A stretch of 64,000 nucleotides of DNA from Peptococcaceae bacterium (GCA_017399005.1 JAFQEO010000008.1:1-64000), one strand, 5' to 3'; positions 1 through 8,401 are shown, counted from the stretch's first letter. Numbers and translations: made by a program. The notes: generated from the sequence alone by a model not told the origin.

Positions 1-569
1 CAGTAATCCTGTGGTTCGCCTGCTATACAGTGGTGATGACCTCGGATAAGTTTATTTATCTGTTCGGGCGAATCATTCCGGCACTGTCGCTGGTGTTATC
101 TATGATATTACGGTTTATACCGAGATGTCAGGTGCAGCTGGCGGCCATTCGGGAGGCGCAGAGTTGTATCGGGCGCAGTGTGCACCGTGGTACGGTATGG
201 CAGCGTGTGCGCTGTGCAGTACAGATGGTATCCATTCTGATTACCTGGGCGATGGAACAGGCCATCGAGACGGCGGACAGTATGCGAAGCCGCGGCTATG
301 GCTTGCCGGGGCGGACGGCGTTTTCGATTTACCGGTTTGAAAAGAGAGATAAACTGGCATTATTGTGGCTGGCGGGAGGTGCTGCGGTGATTGCGGCTGG
401 ATGGCGATGCGGTGTACTGGCGTGGAGCTATTATCCGCTGATACAGGGAAGCCTGCTGACGCCGCTGTCTATGATTGTGCAGACGATTTATCTGATGCTG
501 TGCATGACGCCGGTGATTCTAAATCGAAGGGAGGCTCGCCTGTGGATGCGATTACAGTCCAGTCGTTAA
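1..569 (+). CDS. ecfT: ECF transporter transmembrane subunit EcfT (5' partial)
   Basis: C-terminal part of the transmembrane coupling subunit of an energy-coupling factor vitamin/metal transporter. The reading frame (codons from base 3) is open to the window edge, so the start lies outside. Visible are hydrophobic helices and the family's cytoplasmic coupling motif: an RFIP segment, an REAQ segment, then a METADSMRSRGYG-type motif (here IETADSMRSRGYG), which corresponds to the conserved Ala-Arg-Gly helices that dock onto the two ATPases. It overlaps the next gene by 28 bases in another frame, so translation is probably coupled. The neighbour carries both ATPases and the S component, so these two genes would encode a complete transporter. 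The substrate cannot be told from this subunit. Confidence 0.85.
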   Translation, partial: VILWFACYTVVMTSDKFIYLFGRIIPALSLVLSMILRFIPRCQVQLAAIREAQSCIGRSVHRGTVWQRVRCAVQMVSILITWAMEQAIETADSMRSRGYGLPGRTAFSIYRFEKRDKLALLWLAGGAAVIAAGWRCGVLAWSYYPLIQGSLLTPLSMIVQTIYLMLCMTPVILNRREARLWMRLQSSR

Positions 570-2992
570 CATTTACCTATCCGGGGCAGACGAAAAAAGC
601 ACTGGATACTATCAGCCTGACCATTCCGTCCGGTGCATTTGCAGTACTTTGCGGACCGTCAGGATGCGGAAAATCTACATTGCTCCGGCAGCTGAAAACG
701 GTGTTAACGCCGCATGGCCAGCGCAGCGGAGCAATTTTTATTGAAGGTCAGCCGTTAGAGAGCATGGATCAGCGTGCACAGAGCCAGCGCATCGGTTTTG
801 TGCAGCAGTCACCGGACAATCAGATTGTGACCGATAAGGTGTGGCACGAGCTGGCATTTGGGCTGGAGAGCCTTGGTTATGATACGCCGGTGATACGCCG
901 CAGGGTGGCGGAGATGGCCAGCTTTTTCGGGATACAGACATGGTTTTATAAAGATGTGACAGAACTTTCCGGCGGGCAGAAACAGCTGTTAAATTTAGCA
1001 TCGGTGATGGTGATGCAGCCGGATGTGTTAATTTTGGATGAGCCGACCAGCCAGCTGGACCCGATTGCAGCATCAGAATTTTTATCGGTACTGGGAAAAA
1101 TCAATCGGGAACTGGGTATAACCATCCTGTTGACCGAACACCGGCTGGAAGAAGCGTTTGCTCTGGCGACGGATGTGTTTGTGATGGATCATGGCCGGTT
1201 ATTATGTACTGGAACACCGCAGCAGGTGGGAGAACAGCTACAGATGATGGGGCACCGCATGTTTCTGGCTATGCCGGCTGCTATGCGGGTGTGGGCCGCA
1301 GTCACCAGCGATGCTGCCTGTCCGGTTACGGTGCGGGACGGGCGACAGTGGCTGAAGCGTTATACAGTACAGCATGCAATGCAGCTGCTACCGGAAGAAC
1401 CACTGCATGGATATTCAGGTGAATGTGTGTTGTCTGTTCAGGATGTGTGGTTTCGATATGAGCAGAACCAGTCTGATGTTGTAAAAGGAGTTTCGCTGAC
1501 GGTATTGCAGGGAGAACTGGTAGCACTATTGGGCGGCAATGGAACAGGAAAGACCACCAGCCTGAAAATACTGGCGGGACTGATCCATCCGCAGCGGGGG
1601 ACGGTGAAGGCAACTGGAACCATTGCAATGCTGCCGCAGAATCCACAGGCCTTGTTTGTGAAAAAAACGGTTCTGGAAGATTTGACGGAACTGTTTACAG
1701 ACCGGCAAATATCCGATAACGCAAAGGAGGAGAGGCTGGCCCGGGTGATACGGCTGTGTCATCTAGAGCCTTTTTTATATCGCCATCCGTATGATTTATC
1801 CGGGGGCGAACAGCAGCGCTGTGCGCTGGCAAAACTATTACTGCTGCAGCCGCAGATTCTGCTGCTGGATGAACCGACGAAGAGTCTGGATGCCGAGTTT
1901 AAACAGGAACTGGCCATGATTCTGCAGAGTCTGCTGCGCGATGGTGTTGCTATTGTGATGGTCAGCCACGATATTGAATTCTGTGCAGAGTATGCCCATC
2001 GCTGTGCATTGTTTTTTGATGGCGCTCTTGTAGCGGAAGCAATGCCGCGCGCCTTTTTTTCCGGTAACAGTTTTTACACCACAGCAGCAAACAGAATGGC
2101 GCGTGATGTGATTTCGGAGGCGGTTACTGTGGACGATATCATTACTGTTTGTGGTGGCAAGCCGGCAGACAAACCAATATTGCCGGATGATAAGATGCCG
2201 GCAGCGGAATGGCCTGAATGTTCTAATGAAACAGCGCAGTGCACACTGGAATGCAGAGAATCACAACCTCTGTTCAGGCGGACACTAGCCACGATGGCGC
2301 TGATTCTACTGCTGATTCCGCTGACGTTATGGATTGGTGAAGTGTATCTGGCGGGTCGAAACTATTATATGATTTCGCTGCTGATATTGGCGGAATGCAT
2401 GCTGCCCTTTTTTCTGGCTTTTGAAAGACGCAAGCCACAGGCCAGGGAACTGGTTGTTGTAGCGGTGCTTTGCGCCATTGGGGTTGCAGGAAGGGCGGTG
2501 TTTTTTATGCTGCCGGAGTTTAAGCCTGTAACGGCCTTAACTATCATTGCTGGTGTGGCATTCGGCGGTGAAACTGGATTTCTGGTTGGTGCCATAACTA
2601 TGCTGGTATCGAATATGCTGTTTTCACAGGGCCCGTGGACACCCTGGCAGATGTTTGCTATGGGGATTATTGGATTTCTGGCCGGTGTACTGTTTCATAA
2701 ACGTATGTCGGGGCGTGATAAACGTATGCTGGCCCTGTTCGGTGCAGCAGCAGCATTGTTTATCTACGGCGGTATTATGAATCCGGCTTCTGCACTGATG
2801 TGGACTCATACGCTGGATTTAAAAGTGATGCTGGCCTATTATATCTCCGGTTTTCCTGTGGATTGTGTACATGCGGCTGCGACTGCCTTTTTTCTGTGGA
2901 TTGCCGCTGAGTCGATGCTGGAAAAGCTGGATCGCGTAAAAATAAAATACGGGCTGGGGGAAAGTTTGTCTAAAATTGTCGAATCTGATTAA
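542..2992 (+). CDS. ECF transporter fused protein: two ATPases plus S component
   Basis: 816-residue fusion of three transporter subunits. Domain 1 (about 5-240) is an ABC ATPase with Walker A GPSGCGKST near residue 38, signature LSGGQKQ near 141 and Walker B LILDEPT near 163. Domain 2 (about 300-540) is a second ATPase with GGNGTGKTT near 331, LSGGEQQR near 419 and LLLDEPTKSLD. Residues from about 580 to the end are a multi-helix membrane domain resembling an ECF substrate-binding (S) component, with a FKPVTALTIIAG segment and GPWTPWQM. The GTG at 542 is preferred because GGGAGG lies about 7 bases upstream; the open frame extends further left but overlaps ecfT. S components of this look occur in cobalamin-related and other orphan ECF systems in Firmicutes; the substrate is not resolved here. 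Energising uptake from ATP in one polypeptide fixes subunit stoichiometry. Confidence 0.85.
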   Translation: MDAITVQSLTFTYPGQTKKALDTISLTIPSGAFAVLCGPSGCGKSTLLRQLKTVLTPHGQRSGAIFIEGQPLESMDQRAQSQRIGFVQQSPDNQIVTDKVWHELAFGLESLGYDTPVIRRRVAEMASFFGIQTWFYKDVTELSGGQKQLLNLASVMVMQPDVLILDEPTSQLDPIAASEFLSVLGKINRELGITILLTEHRLEEAFALATDVFVMDHGRLLCTGTPQQVGEQLQMMGHRMFLAMPAAMRVWAAVTSDAACPVTVRDGRQWLKRYTVQHAMQLLPEEPLHGYSGECVLSVQDVWFRYEQNQSDVVKGVSLTVLQGELVALLGGNGTGKTTSLKILAGLIHPQRGTVKATGTIAMLPQNPQALFVKKTVLEDLTELFTDRQISDNAKEERLARVIRLCHLEPFLYRHPYDLSGGEQQRCALAKLLLLQPQILLLDEPTKSLDAEFKQELAMILQSLLRDGVAIVMVSHDIEFCAEYAHRCALFFDGALVAEAMPRAFFSGNSFYTTAANRMARDVISEAVTVDDIITVCGGKPADKPILPDDKMPAAEWPECSNETAQCTLECRESQPLFRRTLATMALILLLIPLTLWIGEVYLAGRNYYMISLLILAECMLPFFLAFERRKPQARELVVVAVLCAIGVAGRAVFFMLPEFKPVTALTIIAGVAFGGETGFLVGAITMLVSNMLFSQGPWTPWQMFAMGIIGFLAGVLFHKRMSGRDKRMLALFGAAAALFIYGGIMNPASALMWTHTLDLKVMLAYYISGFPVDCVHAAATAFFLWIAAESMLEKLDRVKIKYGLGESLSKIVESD

Positions 2993-3097
2993 ATAAATTT
3001 ATCAATTGTGGGAAATGCGATGGTTGAGCCATTCTTTGCCTGGATAGATTTGAATTTCCAGATTTTATACAGTTGCTTCAAAAATTATACACCAAAG

Positions 3098-3129
3098 TCC
3101 TGCTTATTTGTTTTTTCTCCTGCTTATTT
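3098..3129. repeat. Two 12-bp direct repeats 20 bp apart
   Basis: TCCTGCTTATTT occurs at 3098-3109 and again at 3118-3129, a spacing of 20 bp, close to two DNA helical turns. The pair sits about 40 bp before the promoter of the phage-type replisome organizer gene. It could be a binding site (iteron-like) but only two units are present, so this is weak. Confidence 0.4.
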
Positions 3130-3145
3130 CAGCTTCGTTATGCAC

Positions 3146-3194
3146 ACAAATGTATATTTGTCTGTTTGACACGCACAAACGTATGTGATATAGT
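3146..3194 (+). promoter_or_regulatory. Promoter with two palindromic operator-like sites
   Basis: A strong sigma-70/A promoter: TTGACA at 3166-3171, 17-base spacer, TATAGT at 3189-3194. A perfect palindrome ACAAATGTATATTTGT (3146-3161) abuts the -35 box, and a related imperfect palindrome CACAAACGTATGTG (3174-3187) fills the spacer up to the -10 box. The two share ACAAAYGTAT, 29 bp apart. The arrangement suggests repression by a dimeric DNA-binding protein at two operators. The cognate regulator is not in the window unless the gene product itself binds. Confidence 0.7.
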
Positions 3195-3229
3195 CCTCAA
3201 AAACAAAACAACCTGGAGGAGAGACCTAT

Positions 3230-4489
3230 ATGACAATTGGATGGATGAAGTTACACAGAAGTTTACTGGAAAAACCGATGTTTCAGGATGCGTACACATT
3301 GCAGGTATTGATTTACTGCCTGCTGCGTGCCACCTACAAAGAAATGTGCGTGAAGGTGGGCAATCAGGCAATTATATTGCAGCCCGGTCAGCTGCTTTAC
3401 GGCAGAAAAAGTGTGAGTGAAAAGCTGGGTATGGGCGAGGGCAAACTGCGAGGCATTATGCATTATCTGGAGCAGAACGGTACAATTGAAATCGAGAGCC
3501 ACAGCCGCTATTCCATTATCACAATCGTAAACTGGGAGCAGTATCAGAACGGTGAAATGCCGGAATTCCCCTTTGACTGTGATTTTATAGAGGAGGAAGA
3601 ACCACCTTATAACCATGCTGAAATACAGTCTGCAAGCGGATTTGCCAAACAGGATGCTGAAATTTCAGCCAGCAGGGAGCCACAATATAATAATATAAAG
3701 AATTATAAAAATAATAATAAAATAAAAGAAAATAAAACAAAAGAATTTCAATGCCGCCCCATTGCGGTGTATGTGCCCGATGAAGATGCACAGCAGGAGG
3801 AGCAGGGTTTGTATTCGCCAATGGAACAGCCATCCGGCGGCGAGGCGATTAAGGGGGAGTGTGTATCTGCGCAGATGCTCGAACCCGCTGATACTGCTGA
3901 TTCCCGTGAGGCAATGGCTGCCCTGTCCATGCTGGACGATGCAGCGCTGAAGGCATACTTTGCACAGTGTGACTATGCCATGTTTGATACGGATGTTGCT
4001 GGTGCCGAAGATTATTATGAATACGATACCGGTTTTGAAATGATTCCGCTGGATGATTCCGACATGCCGGGAGACCTGCCTGTAAATCCCGGTCACGAAT
4101 TTGCAGCGGAAATGGTGTATTCGCTCTCTCAGCAGGATATCGACCAGCTGGAAGCCCTGTTTACAGGCTCCGCCAGTGCCTGCCCTGAAACCGGTTCCCC
4201 GTCTGTTCCGGTAGCCATCGATGAACCTGACCCTTATGAACAGGAATGGATTGCCGCACATAAACTGTTTGATGAACTGTGGGATATGTACCCCGTCAAA
4301 GCAGGCAAAGAGAAAGTCTCCGATGCCCAGATTATGCATCTGTACGAAATCGGTGCCAGACGGATGAAACAGGCCATCTGGCATTATCAGGACAAAAAAC
4401 ACCGTGTGCCGAAAAAATACTGGCAGAACGGCAGCACCTTCTTCAACGGCGGATATGAGGACTACCTGCGGGAACAGCTGGATTTGTGA
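3230..4489 (+). CDS. Phage-type replisome organizer / DnaD-like protein
   Basis: 419 residues. The N-terminal ~110 residues (GWMKLHRSLLEKPMF, then YGRKSVSEKLGMGEGKLR and a QNGTIEIES wing) match the winged-helix domain of phage replisome organizers that bind an origin and recruit the helicase loader. A Lys/Asn-rich linker at about residues 152-172 is encoded by very A-rich DNA. The middle is acidic and low in structure. The last ~80 residues (FDELWDMYPVKAGKEK and the WQNGSTFFNGGYEDYL end) resemble the C-terminal domain common to phage replication proteins. GGAGGA lies 10 bases before the ATG. No other phage genes are adjacent, so it is an orphan, either a domesticated gene or a prophage remnant. 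The family assignment is good; the cellular role is inference. Confidence 0.7.
   Translation: MTIGWMKLHRSLLEKPMFQDAYTLQVLIYCLLRATYKEMCVKVGNQAIILQPGQLLYGRKSVSEKLGMGEGKLRGIMHYLEQNGTIEIESHSRYSIITIVNWEQYQNGEMPEFPFDCDFIEEEEPPYNHAEIQSASGFAKQDAEISASREPQYNNIKNYKNNNKIKENKTKEFQCRPIAVYVPDEDAQQEEQGLYSPMEQPSGGEAIKGECVSAQMLEPADTADSREAMAALSMLDDAALKAYFAQCDYAMFDTDVAGAEDYYEYDTGFEMIPLDDSDMPGDLPVNPGHEFAAEMVYSLSQQDIDQLEALFTGSASACPETGSPSVPVAIDEPDPYEQEWIAAHKLFDELWDMYPVKAGKEKVSDAQIMHLYEIGARRMKQAIWHYQDKKHRVPKKYWQNGSTFFNGGYEDYLREQLDL
3685..3743. other. A-rich low-complexity tract inside the replisome-organizer gene
   Basis: About 60 bases made almost wholly of A and T on the coding strand, encoding an Asn/Lys linker. 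In several Gram-positive phages the replication origin lies inside the replisome-organizer gene next to an AT-rich unwinding region. That makes this a candidate unwinding element, but no clear iteron array is seen beside it. Confidence 0.3.
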
Positions 4490-4695
4490 GCAGTGCAGGG
4501 AAACATTTACGTCAGATAGAGTCTTTGATATAATACATTGCACAAATATTTGAAACAGTAACCGTTTACCACTTATGCACGAAAATCAACCACTTTTGCA
4601 GATGTCATTGAAAAATATGACGGTGTTGATACAATGATGGCATAAGGCGGACAGTAAATGATTTTTTGCAATATCATACAACAAGAGGAAATTGA

Positions 4696-4884
4696 ATGCT
4701 AAAAATATTATCGAAAATGAAAAATAATATCGTCTCTGCCGTAACTGGGATTGGATTGTCTGTTGCAAATATTTTTGCGGGGCGTGATTTTTTGGAATAT
4801 ATCATTTCCATCATTGGTGACATGCTGTCTGTGGTATTTGATTATGACAAAGAAAAAACGAAGAAAACAACAGGGGATGAGTGA
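4696..4884 (+). CDS. Small hypothetical protein (62 aa)
   Basis: I do not recognise this protein. It starts with a basic stretch (MLKILSKMKNN), continues as a mildly hydrophobic segment (VSAVTGIGLSVANIFAG, then a second one, YIISIIGDMLSVVF) and ends in a charged tail rich in Lys/Asp/Glu. AGAGGAA lies about 5 bases before the ATG, which supports translation. There is no Cys, so an AgrD-type thiolactone precursor is unlikely. It lies between an orphan phage-type gene and a decayed histidine-kinase tail, so it may itself be a remnant. The 206 bases before it (4490-4695) hold no other gene I can support. Confidence 0.35.
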   Translation: MLKILSKMKNNIVSAVTGIGLSVANIFAGRDFLEYIISIIGDMLSVVFDYDKEKTKKTTGDE

Positions 4885-4894
4885 TTATGGATAA

Positions 4895-5086
4895 AATGGT
4901 ATTGATTTTGATTATTATGCGCCTGTCTTGAAAAACGGTGTGCCACAGCCATCGCAAGAAAGAGAAGGGCATGGTTATGGTGTACAGAATGTGATACGAT
5001 GTGCAGAAAAATATAATGGCGTATGCAATTTTGATTATGATAACGAAAAGGCGGAGTTTCAGGCAGTGTTGCTGATTCCTGTATAA
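4895..5086 (+). pseudogene. Remnant of a GHKL-type (AgrC-like) sensor histidine kinase, C-terminal end
   Basis: The open frame after the TAA at 4892 has no good start codon but encodes a clear end of a GHKL ATPase domain: an acidic DFDYYAPVLKNGV strand, then REGHGYGVQNVIRCAEKYNG, which is the glycine-rich G2 box and the helix after it, then a terminal beta hairpin ending LLIPV. In intact AgrC/GHKL kinases these are the final ~60 residues of a protein of 400 or more. Nothing upstream supplies the sensor, dimerisation or N-box regions, so this is a truncated relic. Confidence is in the family, not in any function. Confidence 0.6.
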
Positions 5087-5200
5087 AATATTTCCATAAT
5101 AATCAAATTATTTCCAGATTTCAGGAAGGAATTTCCTGCGGAACGACGAATCCTAATCCATATATCCGGATATAAAACTGAATATGTGGAGGCGTAGCAG

Positions 5201-6106
5201 GTGAGTGCAAACCGGGAATATAAAGACAGTGTTTTTTCGTTATATCTGAGTGAGCCGGAGCGGCTGATAGAAGTCTATAACGCAGTGGCGAACACAGACT
5301 ATCCGCCAGATACACCGGTGGAAATCAACACGCTGACAGATGTGCTGTACAAAAACCAGATTAACGATTTATCCTTTGTGCTGGATAATCAGATTGTGGT
5401 GTTAATCGAGCATCAGTCTACCATCAATGAAAATATGGCATTGCGGTTATTTCTGTACAGCGCCAGAGTGTATGAGAAAATCACAAAACAGAAACCGCTC
5501 TATAAGCGCAAACGGGTGAAAATTCCGGTTCCAAGGTTTATCGTGCTGTATAACGGAAACGAGCCGTACCCGGAATATGGGCAACAGAAACTGTCGGATT
5601 CTTTTATTTTCCAGCAGGAAAATCCGCAGCTGGAATTGAAGATAGATATATACAATATTAACTACGAAATGAATGCGGAGATTGTAAAAAAAAGTAAAAG
5701 TCTTGCAGAGTACAGTCGGTTTATCGGGCTGATTAAGGCAAATCTGGCGGATGGTTTAGTGCTGGAGGGAGCCATAAAGCATGCCATAGAATATGGCATG
5801 GAACACGATATAATGAGTGAATTTTTAGAAGCGCATGGAAGTGAGGTGGCGAATATGCTGTTATCAGGCTGGAATATGGACGAGGCGTTAGCCGTATCTA
5901 AAGAAGAAGGTTACGAGGACGGTTTTGAGGATGGCGAACAGAAAAAACAGCAGGAGATGATTCGCAAGTTCAGTAAAATTAATACACCGGAACAGATTGC
6001 GGAAATACTGCAGGTATCAGTAGAATATGTGCTGCATATTCTGAACGGGTCATCGATGGTATGTGAAACAGAAACTCCTTATATTGCACAAACTAAAGAA
6101 AAATAA
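5201..6106 (+). CDS. Rpn-family recombination-promoting nuclease / putative transposase
   Basis: 301 residues of the Rpn/YhgA-like family, PD-(D/E)XK-fold nucleases that cut DNA and have been linked to RecA-independent recombination and, in some cases, phage defence. The core is visible: NREYKDSVFSLYLSEPERL at the start, then a strand with D and VVLIEHQST, where the E-x-Q pair forms part of the nuclease site. Next comes LFLYSARVYEKI, then VPRFIVLYNG and a helical tail with an EEGYEDGFEDGEQKKQQ charged repeat and a short helix-turn-helix-like end (PEQIAEILQVSVEYV). The start is GTG with GGAGG about 10 bases upstream. Such genes vary in copy number and move between strains. It closes the accessory patch and is followed by a strong terminator. 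Confidence 0.85.
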   Translation: MSANREYKDSVFSLYLSEPERLIEVYNAVANTDYPPDTPVEINTLTDVLYKNQINDLSFVLDNQIVVLIEHQSTINENMALRLFLYSARVYEKITKQKPLYKRKRVKIPVPRFIVLYNGNEPYPEYGQQKLSDSFIFQQENPQLELKIDIYNINYEMNAEIVKKSKSLAEYSRFIGLIKANLADGLVLEGAIKHAIEYGMEHDIMSEFLEAHGSEVANMLLSGWNMDEALAVSKEEGYEDGFEDGEQKKQQEMIRKFSKINTPEQIAEILQVSVEYVLHILNGSSMVCETETPYIAQTKEK

Positions 6107-6116
6107 CAGTGTGAAA

Positions 6117-6144
6117 AGCAGCGATAATAATTCGCTGCTTTTTT
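6117..6144 (+). terminator. Intrinsic terminator after the Rpn gene
   Basis: Stem AGCAGCGA (6117-6124) pairs with TCGCTGCT (6132-6139) across a 7-base loop and runs into a T tract. It isolates the Rpn gene from potD. Confidence 0.85.
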
Positions 6145-6149
6145 CTGTA

Positions 6150-6178
6150 TTGTATTTCCTGTCAAACTATGCTATATT
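6150..6178 (+). promoter_or_regulatory. Candidate promoter of potD
   Basis: TTGTAT (6150-6155), 17-base spacer and TATATT (6173-6178), just after the upstream terminator and about 70 bases before the potD start. Both boxes are imperfect; a second pairing (TTGCAT at 6177 with TATATA at 6202) is also possible. Confidence 0.45.
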
Positions 6179-6250
6179 GCATATATTCGATTCTGCCAGT
6201 GTATATAACACAACGGCTGAGCAATTTTATCTGATAAAGGGGTGCTGTGG

Positions 6251-7327
6251 ATGAAAAAAGTAGTTGCAGTATTATTGACCGTTATGCTGCTGTTGACAGG
6301 GTGCGGAGGTTCTTCCGTCAGTTCGGAGGAGGCCATTGCGAAATATGGCTCGGATACGCTGAAGGTTTATAATGTAGGGGAATATATTGATACGATGATT
6401 ATTTCCGACTTTGAACATGAATATGGCGTAAAAATTGTATATGAAGTGTTTGATTCTAATGAAATGATGTATACCAAACTGCAGAGCGGTGATTCCTATG
6501 ACATTCTGGTGCCGTCGGATTATATGATTCAGCGTTTAATCAGCGAGGGTGCTCTGCAGCAGCTGGATTTAAGCTTAATTCCGAATATTGAAAATTTAAC
6601 CGATGAAGTAAAAAATCTGCCGTTTGACCCGGACAATACCTATTCTGTTCCATATTTCTGGGGCAGCGTAGGGATTGTATATAATAAAAATGTGATAGAT
6701 GAGGCCGATCTGGAAGCTGGCTGGGAACTGCTGCGCAATCCAAAATATGCCGGCAAACTCTATATGTACGACTCGGAACGCGATGCGTTTATGGTGGCGT
6801 TTAAAGCGCTGGGCTATTCTATGAACACCCAGAGCGAGGCGGAAATCCAGGCGGCTTATGAATGGCTGATGGAACAGCGCCAGACAATGGAGCCGGTATA
6901 TGTGGCCGATGAGGTTATTGACGGTATGATTAACGGCAATAAAGATATGGCCGTTGTGTACAGCGGTGATGCTGCCACTATCCTGATGGAAAATGAGGAG
7001 ATGGGCTTCTTCATGCCGGAAGAAGGAACCAACATGTGGGTTGACTGTATGGTAATTCCGGCTAATGCGGCAAATCCAAAACTGGCTCATGAATTTATCA
7101 ACTATCTGCTGGATTATGATATTGCCTACACCAACAGTGAATGGGTTGGCTATACTTCTCCGCATAAAGAAGTTCTGACAGATTTAAGCAGCATGGGTGG
7201 CTATTTTGAAGGCAACGAAGCCTATGTACCGCGCCAGGGTTATGAGCTGGACGAAGTATTTGAGGATAATCAGGTATTAAAAGAGCGTCTGACCCAGCTG
7301 TGGATTAAGGTAAAAGCCGGGGCGTAA
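6251..7327 (+). CDS. potD: Spermidine/putrescine-type ABC transporter substrate-binding lipoprotein (PotD/PotF-like)
   Basis: 358 residues. The ATG at 6251 is chosen over the in-frame GTG at 6242 because it begins a clean lipoprotein signal (MKKVVAVLLTVMLLLTGCGG, lipobox LTGC) and has AAAGGGG at the right distance. The mature part follows the PotD pattern: LKVYNVGEYID, FEHEYGVKIVYEVFDSNE, YDILVPSDYMI, an YSVPYFWGSVGIVYN segment and an acidic GDAATIL motif. The family binds polyamines in the periplasm or at the outer face of the membrane and delivers them to PotABC. PotA, PotB and PotC are not adjacent here, so the permease is presumably elsewhere, or this is an orphan receptor. It ends at a bidirectional terminator. 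Confidence 0.9.
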   Translation: MKKVVAVLLTVMLLLTGCGGSSVSSEEAIAKYGSDTLKVYNVGEYIDTMIISDFEHEYGVKIVYEVFDSNEMMYTKLQSGDSYDILVPSDYMIQRLISEGALQQLDLSLIPNIENLTDEVKNLPFDPDNTYSVPYFWGSVGIVYNKNVIDEADLEAGWELLRNPKYAGKLYMYDSERDAFMVAFKALGYSMNTQSEAEIQAAYEWLMEQRQTMEPVYVADEVIDGMINGNKDMAVVYSGDAATILMENEEMGFFMPEEGTNMWVDCMVIPANAANPKLAHEFINYLLDYDIAYTNSEWVGYTSPHKEVLTDLSSMGGYFEGNEAYVPRQGYELDEVFEDNQVLKERLTQLWIKVKAGA

Positions 7328-7358
7328 AAAAACACAATAAAAGCGCATAACAAAAATG

Positions 7359-7392
7359 AACTCCTGTCTGAAAAATCGGACAGGAGTTTTTT
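7359..7392. terminator. Bidirectional terminator between potD and the EamA gene
   Basis: AACTCCTGTC (7359-7368) pairs with GACAGGAGTT (7379-7388), 10 bp, with T tracts usable in both directions between two convergent genes. Confidence 0.9.
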
Positions 7393-7395
7393 GTA

Positions 7396-8265
7396 TTATG
7401 TGATTTTGGAAAAACTGCCGCAAACAGCGCCGCCGATAATCAGAACAGCACCCAAACATTGCTGAAATGTCATAGGTTCCGCAAGCAGCAGAACAGAGAA
7501 CACAACGGCGGAGAGTGGTTCCAGATAACCACAGATAGCCACGGTCTGCACCGGAAGGGTTCCGATGGATGAAAAATAAAGATAACATCCGATACCGGTG
7601 TTTACAAAGCCCAGCAGAAGAATCCATGGCCAGTTTCCGAAAGGAATCCGTATTGTAAATCCTTCTTTCAGCAACAGATATACAGCCACGGTGAGAAAGC
7701 TGATGAACAGCTGCAGAGCTGCATTTTCCATGCCGGTAATCCGGCTGGCTTTTTTATTGCAGATGACCATGGCAGCATACATGAAAGCCGACATGACAGC
7801 GCAGAAAAATCCGAAAAGATTTTCACCGGCACCAATCAGTTTTCCGTTTACCAGAATAACACCGGCAAGAACCAGCAGAAAGCTGAACAGTTTTTGAGGT
7901 GTCAGCATTTCGTGAAACAAAACCGGTGACAGCAGCATTACGATGACAGGGCCGCAGTAATATAAAAGCGAAGACAGGCTGACACCAATCTGCTGGTAGG
8001 CTTCGTACAGAAACATCCAGCTGATTCCCATAGCAATACCGGAAGCACACAGAAATAAAAAATCTGTTTTTTTATTCTGAATAGTAAACCGGCCTCTGGT
8101 TAAAAGAAAAAGTAAAAGTAAAAGAGCACTTCCCAGCATGGTGCGGAGAAATACAATGGTGTAGCTCGACAGTGCAATCCGGCTGGCAACAATGCCGTTG
8201 GAGCCGAATAAAACCAGTGCCAGCAGATAGTGTATAAAAGAGCGGTTTTTCAATATATTCTGCAT
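7396..8265 (-). CDS. EamA/DMT-family drug/metabolite exporter
   Basis: 289 residues with about ten hydrophobic helices in two EamA repeats, the usual size for this family of small-metabolite exporters. The N-terminal half has FGSNGIVASRIALSSYTIVFLR, the typical first-repeat motif, and the second half carries a TLPVQTVAICGYLEPLSAVVFS segment, the conserved Glu-Pro signature of the second repeat. It is divergent from the LysR gene at 8402 with 136 bases between, the classic layout of a LysR regulator controlling an exporter. The substrate is not predictable; amino acids or purine-like compounds are common for relatives. Confidence 0.9.
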   Translation of the reverse strand: MQNILKNRSFIHYLLALVLFGSNGIVASRIALSSYTIVFLRTMLGSALLLLLFLLTRGRFTIQNKKTDFLFLCASGIAMGISWMFLYEAYQQIGVSLSSLLYYCGPVIVMLLSPVLFHEMLTPQKLFSFLLVLAGVILVNGKLIGAGENLFGFFCAVMSAFMYAAMVICNKKASRITGMENAALQLFISFLTVAVYLLLKEGFTIRIPFGNWPWILLLGFVNTGIGCYLYFSSIGTLPVQTVAICGYLEPLSAVVFSVLLLAEPMTFQQCLGAVLIIGGAVCGSFSKIT

Positions 8266-8303
8266 AGCAAATTCCTTTCTTGTCTAAAATGTAAGTTTAC
8301 TGT

Positions 8304-8323
8304 ATCATAAAAAATAATATGAT
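8304..8323. promoter_or_regulatory. Palindromic site in the EamA/LysR divergent promoter region
   Basis: ATCATA (8304-8309) and TATGAT (8318-8323) form a perfect 6-bp inverted repeat, and a further ATCATAA copy starts near 8338. This AT-rich dyad is of the size expected for a LysR binding site. A TATAAT box for the LysR gene lies at 8367-8372 with a poor -35. Confidence 0.45.
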
Positions 8324-8401
8324 AAAAGCAAATAATTATCATAAGAAATATGCAAAATCTTCATAATATAATCTGAGCGAAATACAAAAGGAGGCGTTGT
8401 T

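Noticed and set aside
365-541. Upstream extension of the ECF fusion frame
   Set aside because: It is out of frame with ecfT, and GTG 542 has the ribosome site.
3073-3420. 115-codon frame overlapping the replisome-organizer start
   Set aside because: It covers the promoter and operator and is out of frame with the recognised winged helix.
4696-4884. AgrD-type signalling peptide for the decayed kinase
   Set aside because: No Cys or Ser in the right place and no AgrB-like protease nearby.
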